A DNA stretch of 64,000 nt. It comes from Desulfobacterales bacterium (GTDB taxonomy: Bacteria > Desulfobacterota > Desulfobacteria > Desulfobacterales > JAHEIW01). The notes under the pieces were generated by a model. The model was not told the origin of the DNA, ran no database searches, and saw nothing but the letters and a program-made list of their open reading frames with translations. The translations under genes and the position numbers were made by a program. Where the stretch lies: the NCBI GenBank assembly GCA_030066985.1, contig JASJAN010000004.1:62001-126000 (forward strand). The letters run 5' to 3'. Positions 35,461-43,844 of the stretch are shown one piece after another; the first letter of the stretch is position 1, and every line of letters starts with the position of its first letter.

Positions 35461-35566
35461 TCTGCACATTAAGCCTCAAAACGATCCCTTTCCGCTCTGG
35501 CGAGCTTGGGTCTTCGCGCTTCGCGCTACGCCCCCACTAAGACGCCCGGGCAAGCACGTCAGGCCG

Positions 35567-37297
35567 CTAACCCATAGTGGTTTTGAGCAATTTGCGCACC
35601 TGGGGTAAAGTTCGGGTATTGAGCACATCCTTTTTTTCCAGCCAGCCGCGCCGGGCCTGACCGACGCCAAATTCGAGGTCATTGAGCGCATCGACGCTGT
35701 GGGCATCGGAGTTGATGGATACCAGAACCCCCTCATCTTTGGCCATCTGACAGTAGATGTCCGTCAGGTCCAGGCGCTTGGGATTGGCATTGAGCTCCAA
35801 AAAACAGCCGCGTTCAGCCGCTTTATGAATGACGCGGGTCAGATCGACCCGATAGGGCTCACGCTGATTGATCTTGCGGCCGGTGGGATGGGCCAGCATG
35901 CTGAAATAGCGGCGATCCATGGCGCGCAGGATACGCTCGGTCTGTTTTTCAAGCGACAGGTTGAAATGGCTGTGAACCGTTCCCACCACCAGGTCCAACC
36001 GCGCTAGATCCGTATCCGATAGATCCAGGGTGCCGTCTTTTAAAATCTCAACTTCAAGGCCTTTGAGTATCTGGATGCCTTTCAGGCGATCGTTGAGACG
36101 CTCGATTTCATCAAGCTGTTGCATCAAACGCTTTGCACCCAGGCCGCCGGCGATCTTAAGCCGCCCGGAATGTTCGGTAATGGCGATATAGGTCAATCCC
36201 TGCCGTTTGGCCGCCAGCGCCATTTCTTCAAGACTGTTGTGCCCGTCGCTGGCAGCGGTATGAATGTGCAAATCCCCTTTGAGGTCTTTGCGTTCAACCA
36301 ATTGCGGCAGGCGATTTTCAGCTGCAGCCTCAATCTCGCCGCGATTTTCCCTGAGCTCCGGCGGTATCAGGGATAATTCCAAAGCGCGGTAAACAGAAGC
36401 TTCTGTGCGGCCGGCCACCTGTTTTTCAAACCGAAACACGCCGTACTCATTTATTTTTAGGCCCTTTTGCTGCCCCAGTCGCCGGATGGCGATATTGTGG
36501 TCTTTGCTGCCGGTAAAATACTGTAGGGCTGCGCCGAAGCTGGCAGGTTCCACCAATCGAAGGTCGACCTGCAAACCGGATCTTAAAATGATGCTGGCCT
36601 TTGTCGTGCCGCCGGCTAAAACCTTTTCGATGGCATCATATTCCAGAAAGCGTCGCATGACCGGGCTGTTTTTGCGAGCGGTGACCAGAATGTCCAGATC
36701 GCCGACGGTTTCACGCGAACGCCTGTAACTGCCGGCTACCGCTACCATGTTGACCCCGGTCACTTTCTTCAAAAAATCAAGCAGGCTGTCGACCGTGGGC
36801 TTGACCGTTGCCCTTTTAAAGCGCTTTGCCGTTTGCACCCGGGCGTCAATGGCCTCTAAAATGGCTTTTTCCGTTTTGGGGCCAAACCCATCCATAGCAC
36901 TGATACGCCCTTTGCGGGCCGCCGAAGAAAGCTGCGCCAGGGTCTTGATCTTCAGTTTTTTGTATAGAATTCGCACCCGCTTGGGGCCCAGGTTGGGGAG
37001 CTTTAACAACTCGATGACCGATGAGGGAATGCGCTTTTGCAGCTTGATTAGCGCCTGAGCCGTACCGGTTTCCAGGATCTCGTGAATTTTGGCCGCCAAG
37101 TCTTTGCCGATACCCGGCAGCTGCGTCAGATCTTCTCCGGCGGCTACCATCTCTCTGAGTTCCGTGCCCAGGCTGCTGACCGAATGGGCGGCATTGCGAT
37201 AGGCCCGAATACGAAAGGGATTTTCGCCTTCGATTTCTAAATAATCAGCAATGCTTGTAAATATCTCAGCAATGTCACTATTTTGAACAGGCATCAT
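35567..37297 (-). CDS. polX: PolX family DNA polymerase with C-terminal PHP domain
   Basis: A 576-residue PolX. An N-terminal HhH 8-kDa domain (residues 1-90, DLTQLPGIGKDLAAKIHEI) and a second HhH region precede the polymerase palm with the catalytic aspartates in VGDLDILV and QVDLRLV. The C-terminal PHP phosphoesterase (about 335-575) starts at KGDLHIHTAASDGHNSLEEM and includes further His/Asp ligands (MLAHPTGRK, SINSDAHSVD); it supplies 3'-5' exonuclease activity. This is the domain order and size of the bacterial base-excision-repair PolX. The start is an ATG doublet at 37297/37294. Confidence 0.96.
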   Translation of the reverse strand: MMPVQNSDIAEIFTSIADYLEIEGENPFRIRAYRNAAHSVSSLGTELREMVAAGEDLTQLPGIGKDLAAKIHEILETGTAQALIKLQKRIPSSVIELLKLPNLGPKRVRILYKKLKIKTLAQLSSAARKGRISAMDGFGPKTEKAILEAIDARVQTAKRFKRATVKPTVDSLLDFLKKVTGVNMVAVAGSYRRSRETVGDLDILVTARKNSPVMRRFLEYDAIEKVLAGGTTKASIILRSGLQVDLRLVEPASFGAALQYFTGSKDHNIAIRRLGQQKGLKINEYGVFRFEKQVAGRTEASVYRALELSLIPPELRENRGEIEAAAENRLPQLVERKDLKGDLHIHTAASDGHNSLEEMALAAKRQGLTYIAITEHSGRLKIAGGLGAKRLMQQLDEIERLNDRLKGIQILKGLEVEILKDGTLDLSDTDLARLDLVVGTVHSHFNLSLEKQTERILRAMDRRYFSMLAHPTGRKINQREPYRVDLTRVIHKAAERGCFLELNANPKRLDLTDIYCQMAKDEGVLVSINSDAHSVDALNDLEFGVGQARRGWLEKKDVLNTRTLPQVRKLLKTTMG

Positions 37298-37344
37298 GGG
37301 GGTCGGTTGGGTTTAAGAATATGTCATCTAAAACGCCTGATGAT

Positions 37345-39219
37345 TTAACTTGCCGTGTCAATTTCAAAATTGCATTTCAGTACCAACATGCCTTCTTCCA
37401 TTTTGGTTTCGATTTTGTAAGGCAGTTTGTTAAACAGCTTGATCATGCCTTTATTGGTCGACAGCATATAGGCAACCAGGCTGGTAATACCGTTTTCACG
37501 GGCCGCTTCGGTAATTTTTTCAAGCAGGACGCTGGCAATGCCTTTGCCCTGCCATTCTTTGGAAACCGAAAAGGCCACTTCCGCAACGGTTCCCTCTTCC
37601 AGCGCATACATCCCGAGACCGATAATTTTTTCAAATCCAACCTCGCCGGTAACAGCCACGATCGACAGGTTCTTAATATAGTCGACCTGAAACATGCCTT
37701 CCATGTCTTCTCGATAAAAACTCCTACGGATACTGAAAAACCGGGTCTGGACGTCTTTTTCATCCATGCCGTAAAAATGCTCCTGAATGCGGCGGCCATC
37801 AACTTGTTTTGCCGGCCGAAACGTGACTTCGACTCCATCGTAGACCCGTTCTTCTTCCATTCTGGCCGGATAGACACCAAACAGGGATTCGTTCAGCGAT
37901 CGATTGCGATCGATGATTCCTTTTTCCTGGGCGGTGTGAAACAGCTCATCGCGAAAATCCGGATGGGCCAAACTGATCATCGCCATGGCTCTTTCCTCAA
38001 CATTTTTGCCAAAAAGATTGACCATGCCAAATTCACTGACCACATACGAAACATATCCTTTGGGAACCAGTATGGACCCCACATCTGATTTTGGGATAAT
38101 CCGGCTGGTTTTGTCGTCCATGCTGCGGGCGGAAATGACAATAATCGATTTGCCCAAAGGCGACATGGTGGCCCCCATGATAAAATCGAGCATACCGGTA
38201 ACCCCTGAAAAATGGTTCTGAGGCAGGGCATCGCCAAAAACCTGTCCGGTCAAGTCCATGGTGCGCGCAAAATTAATGGCCACCATTTTATGGTTTTGAG
38301 AAATAATGGCTGGATGGTTGACATAATCCGAAGGTCGAAATTCAAGGGCCACATTGTTGTCCAACGCTTGATATAATTTTTGACTGCCAATGGCGCCGCT
38401 GGCAATGAGTTTGCCTTCATTCAAATTTTTATAGCGATTGGTGACCACACCTTTGGACAGCAGTTCCATTAGATCATCGGTTAAAATTTCGGTATGAACG
38501 CCCAGATCGTTTTTGTCTGCCAAAGCTTCCGCGATTGGCCTGGAAAGCTCCGCCAATCCAAGCTGCACGGTGGCGCCATCATCCACCAGATTCGCTGTTA
38601 TGTTTGCAATGTCGGCAGCGGATTCATATTCGGGCAAATCATATGCGCTCAACAACTCCTCTTCATGCTCGACGATCACATCCACGTCATTTAGATGAAT
38701 GAAGCTGTGTCCCGGCACGCGGGGCATTTTGGGATTGACCTGAGCGATGACCACATCCGCGGATTGGGCCGCTGCCAGGGTGACATCCACTGAAATTCCC
38801 AGACTCATCCAGCCATGCTCATCCGGTGGTGATACCTGGATTAAAGCAAAATGCAGCGGAAAAAGCCTTTTTTTGAATAAATTGGGAACCGCGCACAGGT
38901 TCATGGGGGTAATAAAGCGTCTATTGGCGCGCAGACCCGCTGTTTGGTCGGAGCCCTGATATATGGACCTTATATTAAATGTATGCCCCCGGTATTCATC
39001 TGCCATCAGTGCTAAGAGGGAGCCTTCGACACTGAGCAGACGCACAATTTCGACATCTGAATAATAGGTGGCATTATCCATAAGCGCAGCGACCAGATGC
39101 TGGGGCTCTCCACAGGAAGAGCCGATAAAAACCCTTTGGCCGGCGCGGATCATGCGAACCGCTGAATCGGCAGGCTGAAGCTTGGCTTTGTAATTGTCTT
39201 CTAATGTGTTGGCTTTCAT
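37345..39219 (-). CDS. Acetyl-CoA hydrolase/CoA-transferase fused to GNAT acetyltransferase
   Basis: A 624-residue fusion. Residues about 1-440 are an acetyl-CoA hydrolase/transferase of the 4-hydroxybutyrate CoA-transferase class, with GSSCGEPQHLVAALM near the start, SASGAIGSQKLYQALDNN-type glycine-rich region and AINFARTMDLTGQVFGD. Residues about 470-610 form a GNAT domain with the acetyl-CoA-binding EWQGKGIASVLLEKITEAA. A fused architecture of this kind is recurrent in anaerobic Deltaproteobacteria as I recall it; the acyl acceptor of the GNAT part is unknown. It may regulate or use acetyl-CoA flux. Confidence 0.92.
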   Translation of the reverse strand: MKANTLEDNYKAKLQPADSAVRMIRAGQRVFIGSSCGEPQHLVAALMDNATYYSDVEIVRLLSVEGSLLALMADEYRGHTFNIRSIYQGSDQTAGLRANRRFITPMNLCAVPNLFKKRLFPLHFALIQVSPPDEHGWMSLGISVDVTLAAAQSADVVIAQVNPKMPRVPGHSFIHLNDVDVIVEHEEELLSAYDLPEYESAADIANITANLVDDGATVQLGLAELSRPIAEALADKNDLGVHTEILTDDLMELLSKGVVTNRYKNLNEGKLIASGAIGSQKLYQALDNNVALEFRPSDYVNHPAIISQNHKMVAINFARTMDLTGQVFGDALPQNHFSGVTGMLDFIMGATMSPLGKSIIVISARSMDDKTSRIIPKSDVGSILVPKGYVSYVVSEFGMVNLFGKNVEERAMAMISLAHPDFRDELFHTAQEKGIIDRNRSLNESLFGVYPARMEEERVYDGVEVTFRPAKQVDGRRIQEHFYGMDEKDVQTRFFSIRRSFYREDMEGMFQVDYIKNLSIVAVTGEVGFEKIIGLGMYALEEGTVAEVAFSVSKEWQGKGIASVLLEKITEAARENGITSLVAYMLSTNKGMIKLFNKLPYKIETKMEEGMLVLKCNFEIDTAS

Positions 39220-39294
39220 TTGAGGATCCCTTTTTGTGATTGATGGCAGTAACGATGGCGTTAGCGTTTTGCGTTCTTAATTGATAAAAAACTG

Positions 39295-39322
39295 TTGACT
39301 TTTATTTTTTAATCCGTATTGT
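39295..39322 (+). promoter_or_regulatory. Candidate sigma-70 promoter of the leader at 39329
   Basis: TTGACT (39295-39300), a 16-nt spacer and TATTGT (39317-39322) match the sigma-70 consensus well, on the plus strand in the 370-bp gap divergent from the CoA hydrolase gene. Transcription would begin near 39329 and produce a ~240-nt leader ending in an intrinsic terminator. Confidence 0.5.
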
Positions 39323-39328
39323 AGCGGA

Positions 39329-39571
39329 CTTTTGTAAGGGTGTTAAAAAATGCTGGGTTAATCAAGCGTTGCTTTGCAACACCATCCACGGCATATGATG
39401 GATTTATCACTGAAGCATAAAATAGCAACAACCAATCAAACTGTTTTACATCCGCATGAATTTGTGCGTTCTGGCAATGGAGTTGTTTACCATCTTAAGT
39501 TTTTAAATTCGATTTCCCAGACTGAGTAGCATTGAACGGCAGGGTCTTTTTCGTCTCTGCCGATTTTTTTT
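39329..39571 (+). ncRNA. Candidate regulatory leader or small RNA ending in an intrinsic terminator
   Basis: The predicted transcript runs from near 39329 to a terminator at 39537-39571: CGGCAGGG (39537-39544) pairs with CTCTGCCG (39555-39562), followed by eight T residues (39564-39571). Upstream stems include GTTGC-ttt-GCAAC (39368-39380) and CCATC/GATGG (39383-39401). The terminator ends 18 nt before the ATG of the 83-residue gene and just before its AAAGGAG site, so either this is a free small RNA or the gene is under transcription attenuation. I do not recognise a known riboswitch class. Confidence 0.4.
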
Positions 39572-39589
39572 CTTTAAAGGAGATAAATT

Positions 39590-39841
39590 ATGTATTTTGA
39601 AGCCGTTTTTCAACCGTCAAGTGAAAGTGAATATGATGCTAGCGCCACCGAATTTGTGGGCAAAAAAGTCGCCGTTCAAGAAGGCTGGATCCTGGAAGAA
39701 GGCCCTCACAAAGGTCAGCAATGCTTTTATATGCCCAACTCAACCGTTGGCTGCATTCCCGCCAGTGATCTGCAAGAGATCAAAAGCGTGCCCTACGTCC
39801 AGTGGCGAGACACACATGAGATGATCGGATTGGGCGCATAA
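39590..39841 (+). CDS. Small conserved-looking cytoplasmic protein, function unknown
   Basis: An 83-residue protein without signal peptide or membrane segment. AAAGGAGATAAATT directly precedes the ATG, a very good ribosome-binding site. The sequence reads as an ordered small domain: aromatic N-terminus MYFEAVFQPSS, VGKKVAVQEGWILEEGPHKG, two cysteines (GQQCFYMPNST, VGCIPASDL) and a final VPYVQWRDTHEM. I do not recognise the family. The intrinsic terminator immediately upstream suggests regulated expression. Confidence 0.7.
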   Translation: MYFEAVFQPSSESEYDASATEFVGKKVAVQEGWILEEGPHKGQQCFYMPNSTVGCIPASDLQEIKSVPYVQWRDTHEMIGLGA

Positions 39842-39908
39842 AGTCGTATATTTTTCTCCAGTCGCGGCTATGAATGGATTCAATTTCAAATCATAAAGCA
39901 CAATCACT

Positions 39909-40176
39909 ATGGTTTCGGGTGTCAGTGTTCAGGTGTCAGTAAGCAAATGATTTACGGTAAAATAAAGTTTCGTCTGCTTTTTTCGTCATCTGCATTTTGT
40001 ATTCTTTAGTTTGACCAACTTGCCCTGATACCAGAAACTTAACACTGAATCTGCCAATGGCGGAAGTTTTGAATCCTGACACCTGAACACTGACACTATT
40101 TTTTTGCTGACACCTGCCTGCCAGGCCGTAGCTTTCCAAGCGAAGGCTGGACACCTATAAACCTGCCTTCCTTACT
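39909..40176. repeat. GTGTCAGG palindromic repeat, copy 3
   Basis: In the 496-bp gap before the cytosine deaminase gene the left words GGTTTCGGGTGTCAG and TTCAGGTGTCAG face CCTGACACCTGAACACTGACAC and GCTGACACCTGCCTGCCAGG on the right; the right part is longer and partly duplicated. Same family as 8719 and 26004. The remaining ~160 bp up to 40337 probably holds the deaminase promoter; a false N-terminal extension of its frame starts at 40275. Confidence 0.7.
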
Positions 40177-40337
40177 TTTGGGTTGACACCACATGACAAT
40201 ATTTCTTAGTGGTGATACCATCGATTTAAAAGGTTCCAATCAAGCTCCCCTCAATACGCTTCGGATTCGGCCAGATGTGTTTAGGCCGGCAACGAAGATA
40301 TCAATGCATGGCACCTTATCAGAAAAAGGAGCTGCAC

Positions 40338-41618
40338 ATGGATCTTATTGTCAGAAATGCCCGCCTGGCGGATAGGGAAAAACTGGTCGATCTGGCTGTT
40401 CGGGCCGGTACTTTTGCTGAAATAGGTCCCGGACTCAAGATCCAGGCCCAAACCGAAATTAATGCCGACGGACATCTGGTCTGCCCGCCCTTTATCGATC
40501 CGCATTTGCATCTGGATGCCGCGCTGACCGCTGGAATCCCACGCTACAATATCAGCGGCAGCCACCCGGAAGGTATCCAGGTATGGGGTGAATATAAAAA
40601 TGCCTATCCCCAATTTGAAGATTTTAAAGATCGCGCGCGGCGAGCTATTGAGTGGGAAGTTGCCCAGGGCACGCTTTACATCCGCACCCATATCGATATC
40701 TGCGACCCCGGCCTGACGGCTCTAAAATACATGCTACAGCTGAGGGAAGAAGTCAGCGATATCGCCGAAATCCAGATCGTGGCCTTTCCGCAGGACGGCA
40801 TCCTTTCCTATTCCAAGGCACCGGATTTGTTACGCGAAGCCTTAACGCTGGGCGCCGATCTGGTCGGCGGCATCCCCCATTGTGAATGGACCCGGGAAGA
40901 TGGCGTTGCATCCATCGGTATCGTCTATGCGCTGGCGGAAGAATTTGACCGTATGATCGACGTGCATTGTGATGAAACCGATGATGAACATTCGCGTTTT
41001 CTTGAAGTGCTGGCCTCTGAGGCAATCAAACGCGGTTTTGAACATCGCGTCTCAGCCGGCCATACCACCGCCATGCACTCCTATAACAACGCTTATGCAT
41101 TTAAACTTCAGGGTTTGTTGAGTCGCGCCGGAGTGAATATTATCGCCAATCCTTTTGATAACACGGTGCTGCAGGCGCGCTTTGACACCTACCCGAAACG
41201 CCGCGGCATAACGCGGGTCAAGGAACTACTGGCCGCCGGCATCAATGTCAGTCTGGGCCACGATTCCATTATGGATCCCTGGTATCCGCTGGGTAAAGGC
41301 GATATGCTGGCGGCGGCCCAGCTGGCCATCCATGTTTGTCATATGTCGGGCTTTGACGAAATGCAGCAGATGTTTGATACGATTACCATCAATTCGGCCA
41401 AAACCTTCGGTATCGCCGATTCCTATGGTATTGCGCCCGGTTGCCGGGCTGATTTTGTCATTTTGGATGCCCGCAGCGTGCTGGATGCGCTGCGCCTGTG
41501 CCCGGCGCGTTTAACGGTGGCCAAATCCGGCCGTGTGGTGGCTGAAACCCAGCCGTCACAGAGCCGGATTCAGTATGGCAAAGAGCAAAAACCGATTGAT
41601 TTCCAATATCATCGTTAG
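40338..41618 (+). CDS. codA: Cytosine deaminase-family amidohydrolase
   Basis: A 426-residue amidohydrolase, closest to E. coli CodA. Metal-site and substrate motifs are in place: FIDPHLHLD (HxH), VHCDETDDEHSR (His and Glu), AGHTTAM (His), and GHDSIMDPWYPLG with the catalytic Asp. The segment QARFDTYPKRRGITRVKELL is a strong CodA hallmark. It would deaminate cytosine to uracil or act on a related cyclic amide. The ATG at 40338 (MDLIVRNARLAD) is chosen because AAAAAGGAG precedes it at the right distance. It stands alone, followed by a palindrome and a trans-sulfuration gene. Confidence 0.92.
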   Translation: MDLIVRNARLADREKLVDLAVRAGTFAEIGPGLKIQAQTEINADGHLVCPPFIDPHLHLDAALTAGIPRYNISGSHPEGIQVWGEYKNAYPQFEDFKDRARRAIEWEVAQGTLYIRTHIDICDPGLTALKYMLQLREEVSDIAEIQIVAFPQDGILSYSKAPDLLREALTLGADLVGGIPHCEWTREDGVASIGIVYALAEEFDRMIDVHCDETDDEHSRFLEVLASEAIKRGFEHRVSAGHTTAMHSYNNAYAFKLQGLLSRAGVNIIANPFDNTVLQARFDTYPKRRGITRVKELLAAGINVSLGHDSIMDPWYPLGKGDMLAAAQLAIHVCHMSGFDEMQQMFDTITINSAKTFGIADSYGIAPGCRADFVILDARSVLDALRLCPARLTVAKSGRVVAETQPSQSRIQYGKEQKPIDFQYHR

Positions 41619-41667
41619 ATACGTTATCCATTTTGCTAGCAAATGTCGAATTAGGATCTTGGAGGTG

Positions 41668-41826
41668 CCTTTTGCTATCAGCGATATCTTAGTTATAGGC
41701 AAAAACGCTCACCGGCGCCCTATATTTGGGATTCTCGATACCATGCATTTTGAGCTGCGTTTTGCTGCTGGAATCCCAAATATGAGGGCCACGGTGCGGT
41801 GGAATTGATATCGCTGCAGGCAAAAG
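41668..41826. repeat. Large nested palindrome between codA and the trans-sulfuration gene
   Basis: The outer arms CCTTTTGC-tat-CAGCGATATC (41668-41687) and GATATCGCTG-cag-GCAAAAGG (41807-41826) pair except for 3 central bases. The inner arms CGCCCTATATTTGGGATTC (41716-41734) and GAATCCCAAATATGAGGGC (41771-41789) pair with few mismatches around a 36-nt loop. This accounts for most of the 269-bp gap. It does not share sequence with the other palindrome families here. Confidence 0.75.
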
Positions 41827-41887
41827 GACATCTCTGAGATCCCATCGAATTTTCATTTCAAATAACCCATATCAAAAGGACTGTCGC

Positions 41888-43012
41888 ATGCAAAAAAGCA
41901 CCCGTTGCGTTCACAGTGGTACCGCCAAAGACCCCCTTACCAGAGGCCTTAACACACCCATCTTTACCTCCTCGTCTTTTGAATATCTGGATACCGACCA
42001 CAACGTGTATCCACGCTACTTTAACATTCCCAATCAAAAAGCGGTGGTCGACAAACTCTGCGCCCTGGAAAATGCCGAAGACGGCCTGCTGTTCAGCTCG
42101 GGCATGGCGGCCATCAGCACGGCCATGCTGGCCTTTCTCGGCAGTGGCGATCACGTTGTGCTGCAAAAAGATATTTACGGCGGCACCCATCATTTTGTAA
42201 CCGCAGATTTTAAGCGCTTCGGCATCGAATTTACCTTTGTTAGCAATGAGGCTGACGACATTGAAAAAGCGGTCACAGCAAACACCAAAATCATTTACAT
42301 TGAAACGCCATCCAACCCGCTGCTGCTGGTTACCGACATCGCATCTACCGCTCAAATCGCCAAACATCACAATGCGTTGAGCATCATTGACAACACCTTT
42401 GCAACGCCGATCAATCAAAATCCGCTGGATCTGGGTATCGACATTGTGGCCCACAGCGGCACCAAGTATCTGGGCGGCCACAGCGATTTGTGCTGCGGCG
42501 CGGTTGTCACACGCCGGGAACTCGCCGATAAAATCGCGGCAACCGCCGCTAATCTGGGCGGCAGCATGAACGCCATGACCTGTTATCTGCTGGAAAGAAG
42601 TTTAAAAACCCTGGGGGTCAGGGTCGATAAACACAACCGCAATGCCCAGATCATCGCCGAACATCTGCAAAAAGACGCACGCATTCAAAAAGTCTTTTAT
42701 CCCGGTCTGGAAGACCACCCGGGACATGTGTTGGCCAAAAAGCAAATGCGCGGCTTTGGCGGCATGCTGGCATTTGAATTGGGCGGGCAGTCACCGGAAC
42801 ACTTCTTAAAAAACCTGAAAGTGATCACTCCGGCCCTTAGCCTCGGCGGGGTGGAAACCATTATCTGTTCACCGGCAACCACATCCCATCAGAAAATCTC
42901 TGCGGCCGAACGCGCTGAACTGGGAATTACCGACAACACCCTGCGTCTGTCGGTGGGCATCGAAGATCCGGATGACATCATTGCGGATATTGACAGGGCT
43001 TTGTCCGGTTAG
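41888..43012 (+). CDS. Trans-sulfuration PLP enzyme (cystathionine gamma-lyase/synthase or MetC-like)
   Basis: A 374-residue Cys/Met-metabolism PLP enzyme. Family segments: TRCVHSGTAKDP, TSSSFEYLDTDH, FSSGMAAISTAMLAFL, ETPSNPLLLVTDI, DNTFATPINQNPL, and the PLP lysine in AHSGTKYLGGHSDL. The C-terminus GGVETIICSPATTSHQ is the substrate-binding end of the family. The sequence alone does not separate gamma-synthase, gamma-lyase, beta-lyase and related methionine or homocysteine lyases. AAAAGGAC precedes the ATG weakly. It lies between codA and a DUF427 gene on the same strand. Confidence 0.93.
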   Translation: MQKSTRCVHSGTAKDPLTRGLNTPIFTSSSFEYLDTDHNVYPRYFNIPNQKAVVDKLCALENAEDGLLFSSGMAAISTAMLAFLGSGDHVVLQKDIYGGTHHFVTADFKRFGIEFTFVSNEADDIEKAVTANTKIIYIETPSNPLLLVTDIASTAQIAKHHNALSIIDNTFATPINQNPLDLGIDIVAHSGTKYLGGHSDLCCGAVVTRRELADKIAATAANLGGSMNAMTCYLLERSLKTLGVRVDKHNRNAQIIAEHLQKDARIQKVFYPGLEDHPGHVLAKKQMRGFGGMLAFELGGQSPEHFLKNLKVITPALSLGGVETIICSPATTSHQKISAAERAELGITDNTLRLSVGIEDPDDIIADIDRALSG

Positions 43013-43060
43013 AGGACGAGAATGTGGCCCATACTCGTCGTCGTTCTCGTGCTCGTCCTC
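43012..43060. repeat. CGAGGACGAG-type hairpin at the stop codon
   Basis: GAGGACGAG (43012-43020) and CTCGTCCTC (43052-43060) are a perfect 9-bp inverted repeat; the left arm starts at the last base of the stop codon of the trans-sulfuration gene. The spacer is itself rich in CTCGTCGTCG-like words. It is another short dispersed-repeat type and possibly a transcript-end structure. Confidence 0.6.
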
Positions 43061-43158
43061 GAATGTATTATCTTCAAGATATTTAATGAGCACCGTGCCA
43101 TGATTTAGCAGTTGCACCCATAGGCCGACAAAACAATTGGCATCCAGGAGAAAAAACC

Positions 43159-43440
43159 ATGAAAGCTTTGCGCGATGATCTGGTTCTGGCAGAAAGCGAT
43201 CAGACGATTGTCATCGAAGGCAACCATTATTTTCCGCCGGAATCCATCAAAACAGAATATTTTCAAAAAAGCGATAAACACACCACCTGCCCCTGGAAAG
43301 GTCAGGCCAGCTATTATCACATCGTCATCGGTGATAAGGTCGAGCAGAATGCAGCCTGGTATTATCCGGAGCCCAGGGACAAGGCTAAGCAGATCAAAAA
43401 TTACGTGGCTTTTTACAAAAGCGTCGTGGAAATCTCATAA
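43159..43440 (+). CDS. DUF427 family protein
   Basis: A 93-residue small cytoplasmic protein of the DUF427 family. Visible family pattern: VLAESDQTIVIEGNHYFPPES, HTTCPWKGQASYYHI and NAAWYYPEPRDKAKQIKNYVAFY. It has no signal or membrane segment. The family is widespread and of unknown biochemical function; a conserved Cys-Pro-Trp-Lys stretch is a likely functional site. CAGGAG precedes the ATG. It lies downstream of the trans-sulfuration gene after a hairpin and may share its transcript. Confidence 0.9.
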   Translation: MKALRDDLVLAESDQTIVIEGNHYFPPESIKTEYFQKSDKHTTCPWKGQASYYHIVIGDKVEQNAAWYYPEPRDKAKQIKNYVAFYKSVVEIS

Positions 43441-43585
43441 AGATTGAATTTTTGATAAAATGCTGGCAATTATAGCGATCTTGCAATAGCTAGCAAACTT
43501 TCCTTTCAAGCGGCTTGCCGAACCGTGGCTGCTTGGCAATCATATTTGATTTAAACTGATAAGCTCAAAAAAATGGGGGAAAATT

Positions 43586-43834
43586 ATGGGAATTCTATCA
43601 TGGATTATTCTAGGGCTGGTTGTGGGAATTATCGCCAAATTGCTGATGCCCGGCAAGGATCCGGGCGGTATTTTTATGACCATTATCCTTGGGATTGCAG
43701 GCGCTATTGGTGGCGGTTTTATCAGCTCGGCAATCGGTTTCGGCAAGGTCACCGGCTTTGATTTTCGCAGCCTGGTCATTGCCGTCGGTGGCGCTGTACT
43801 CCTGCTCATTATTTACAGAAAGTTTAAAAAATAA
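43586..43834 (+). CDS. GlsB/YeaQ/YmgE family small membrane protein
   Basis: An 82-residue protein with three hydrophobic helices: MGILSWIILGLVVGIIAKLL, FMTIILGIAGAIGGGFISSAI and SLVIAVGGAVLLLIIY. The MPGKDPGGIFMTIILGIAGA segment is the hallmark of the transglycosylase-associated (GlsB/YeaQ) family, usually induced by membrane or osmotic stress. GGGGGAAAATT precedes the ATG. The following oligopeptide-binding protein gene begins 10 nt after its stop, so the two are probably co-transcribed. Confidence 0.92.
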   Translation: MGILSWIILGLVVGIIAKLLMPGKDPGGIFMTIILGIAGAIGGGFISSAIGFGKVTGFDFRSLVIAVGGAVLLLIIYRKFKK

Positions 43835-43844
43835 CGCTTGTGAA

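Noticed and set aside
43689-43844. A longer start for the family 5 binding protein
   Set aside because: It overlaps the GlsB gene in another frame; MKPILKF at 43845 begins a proper signal peptide.
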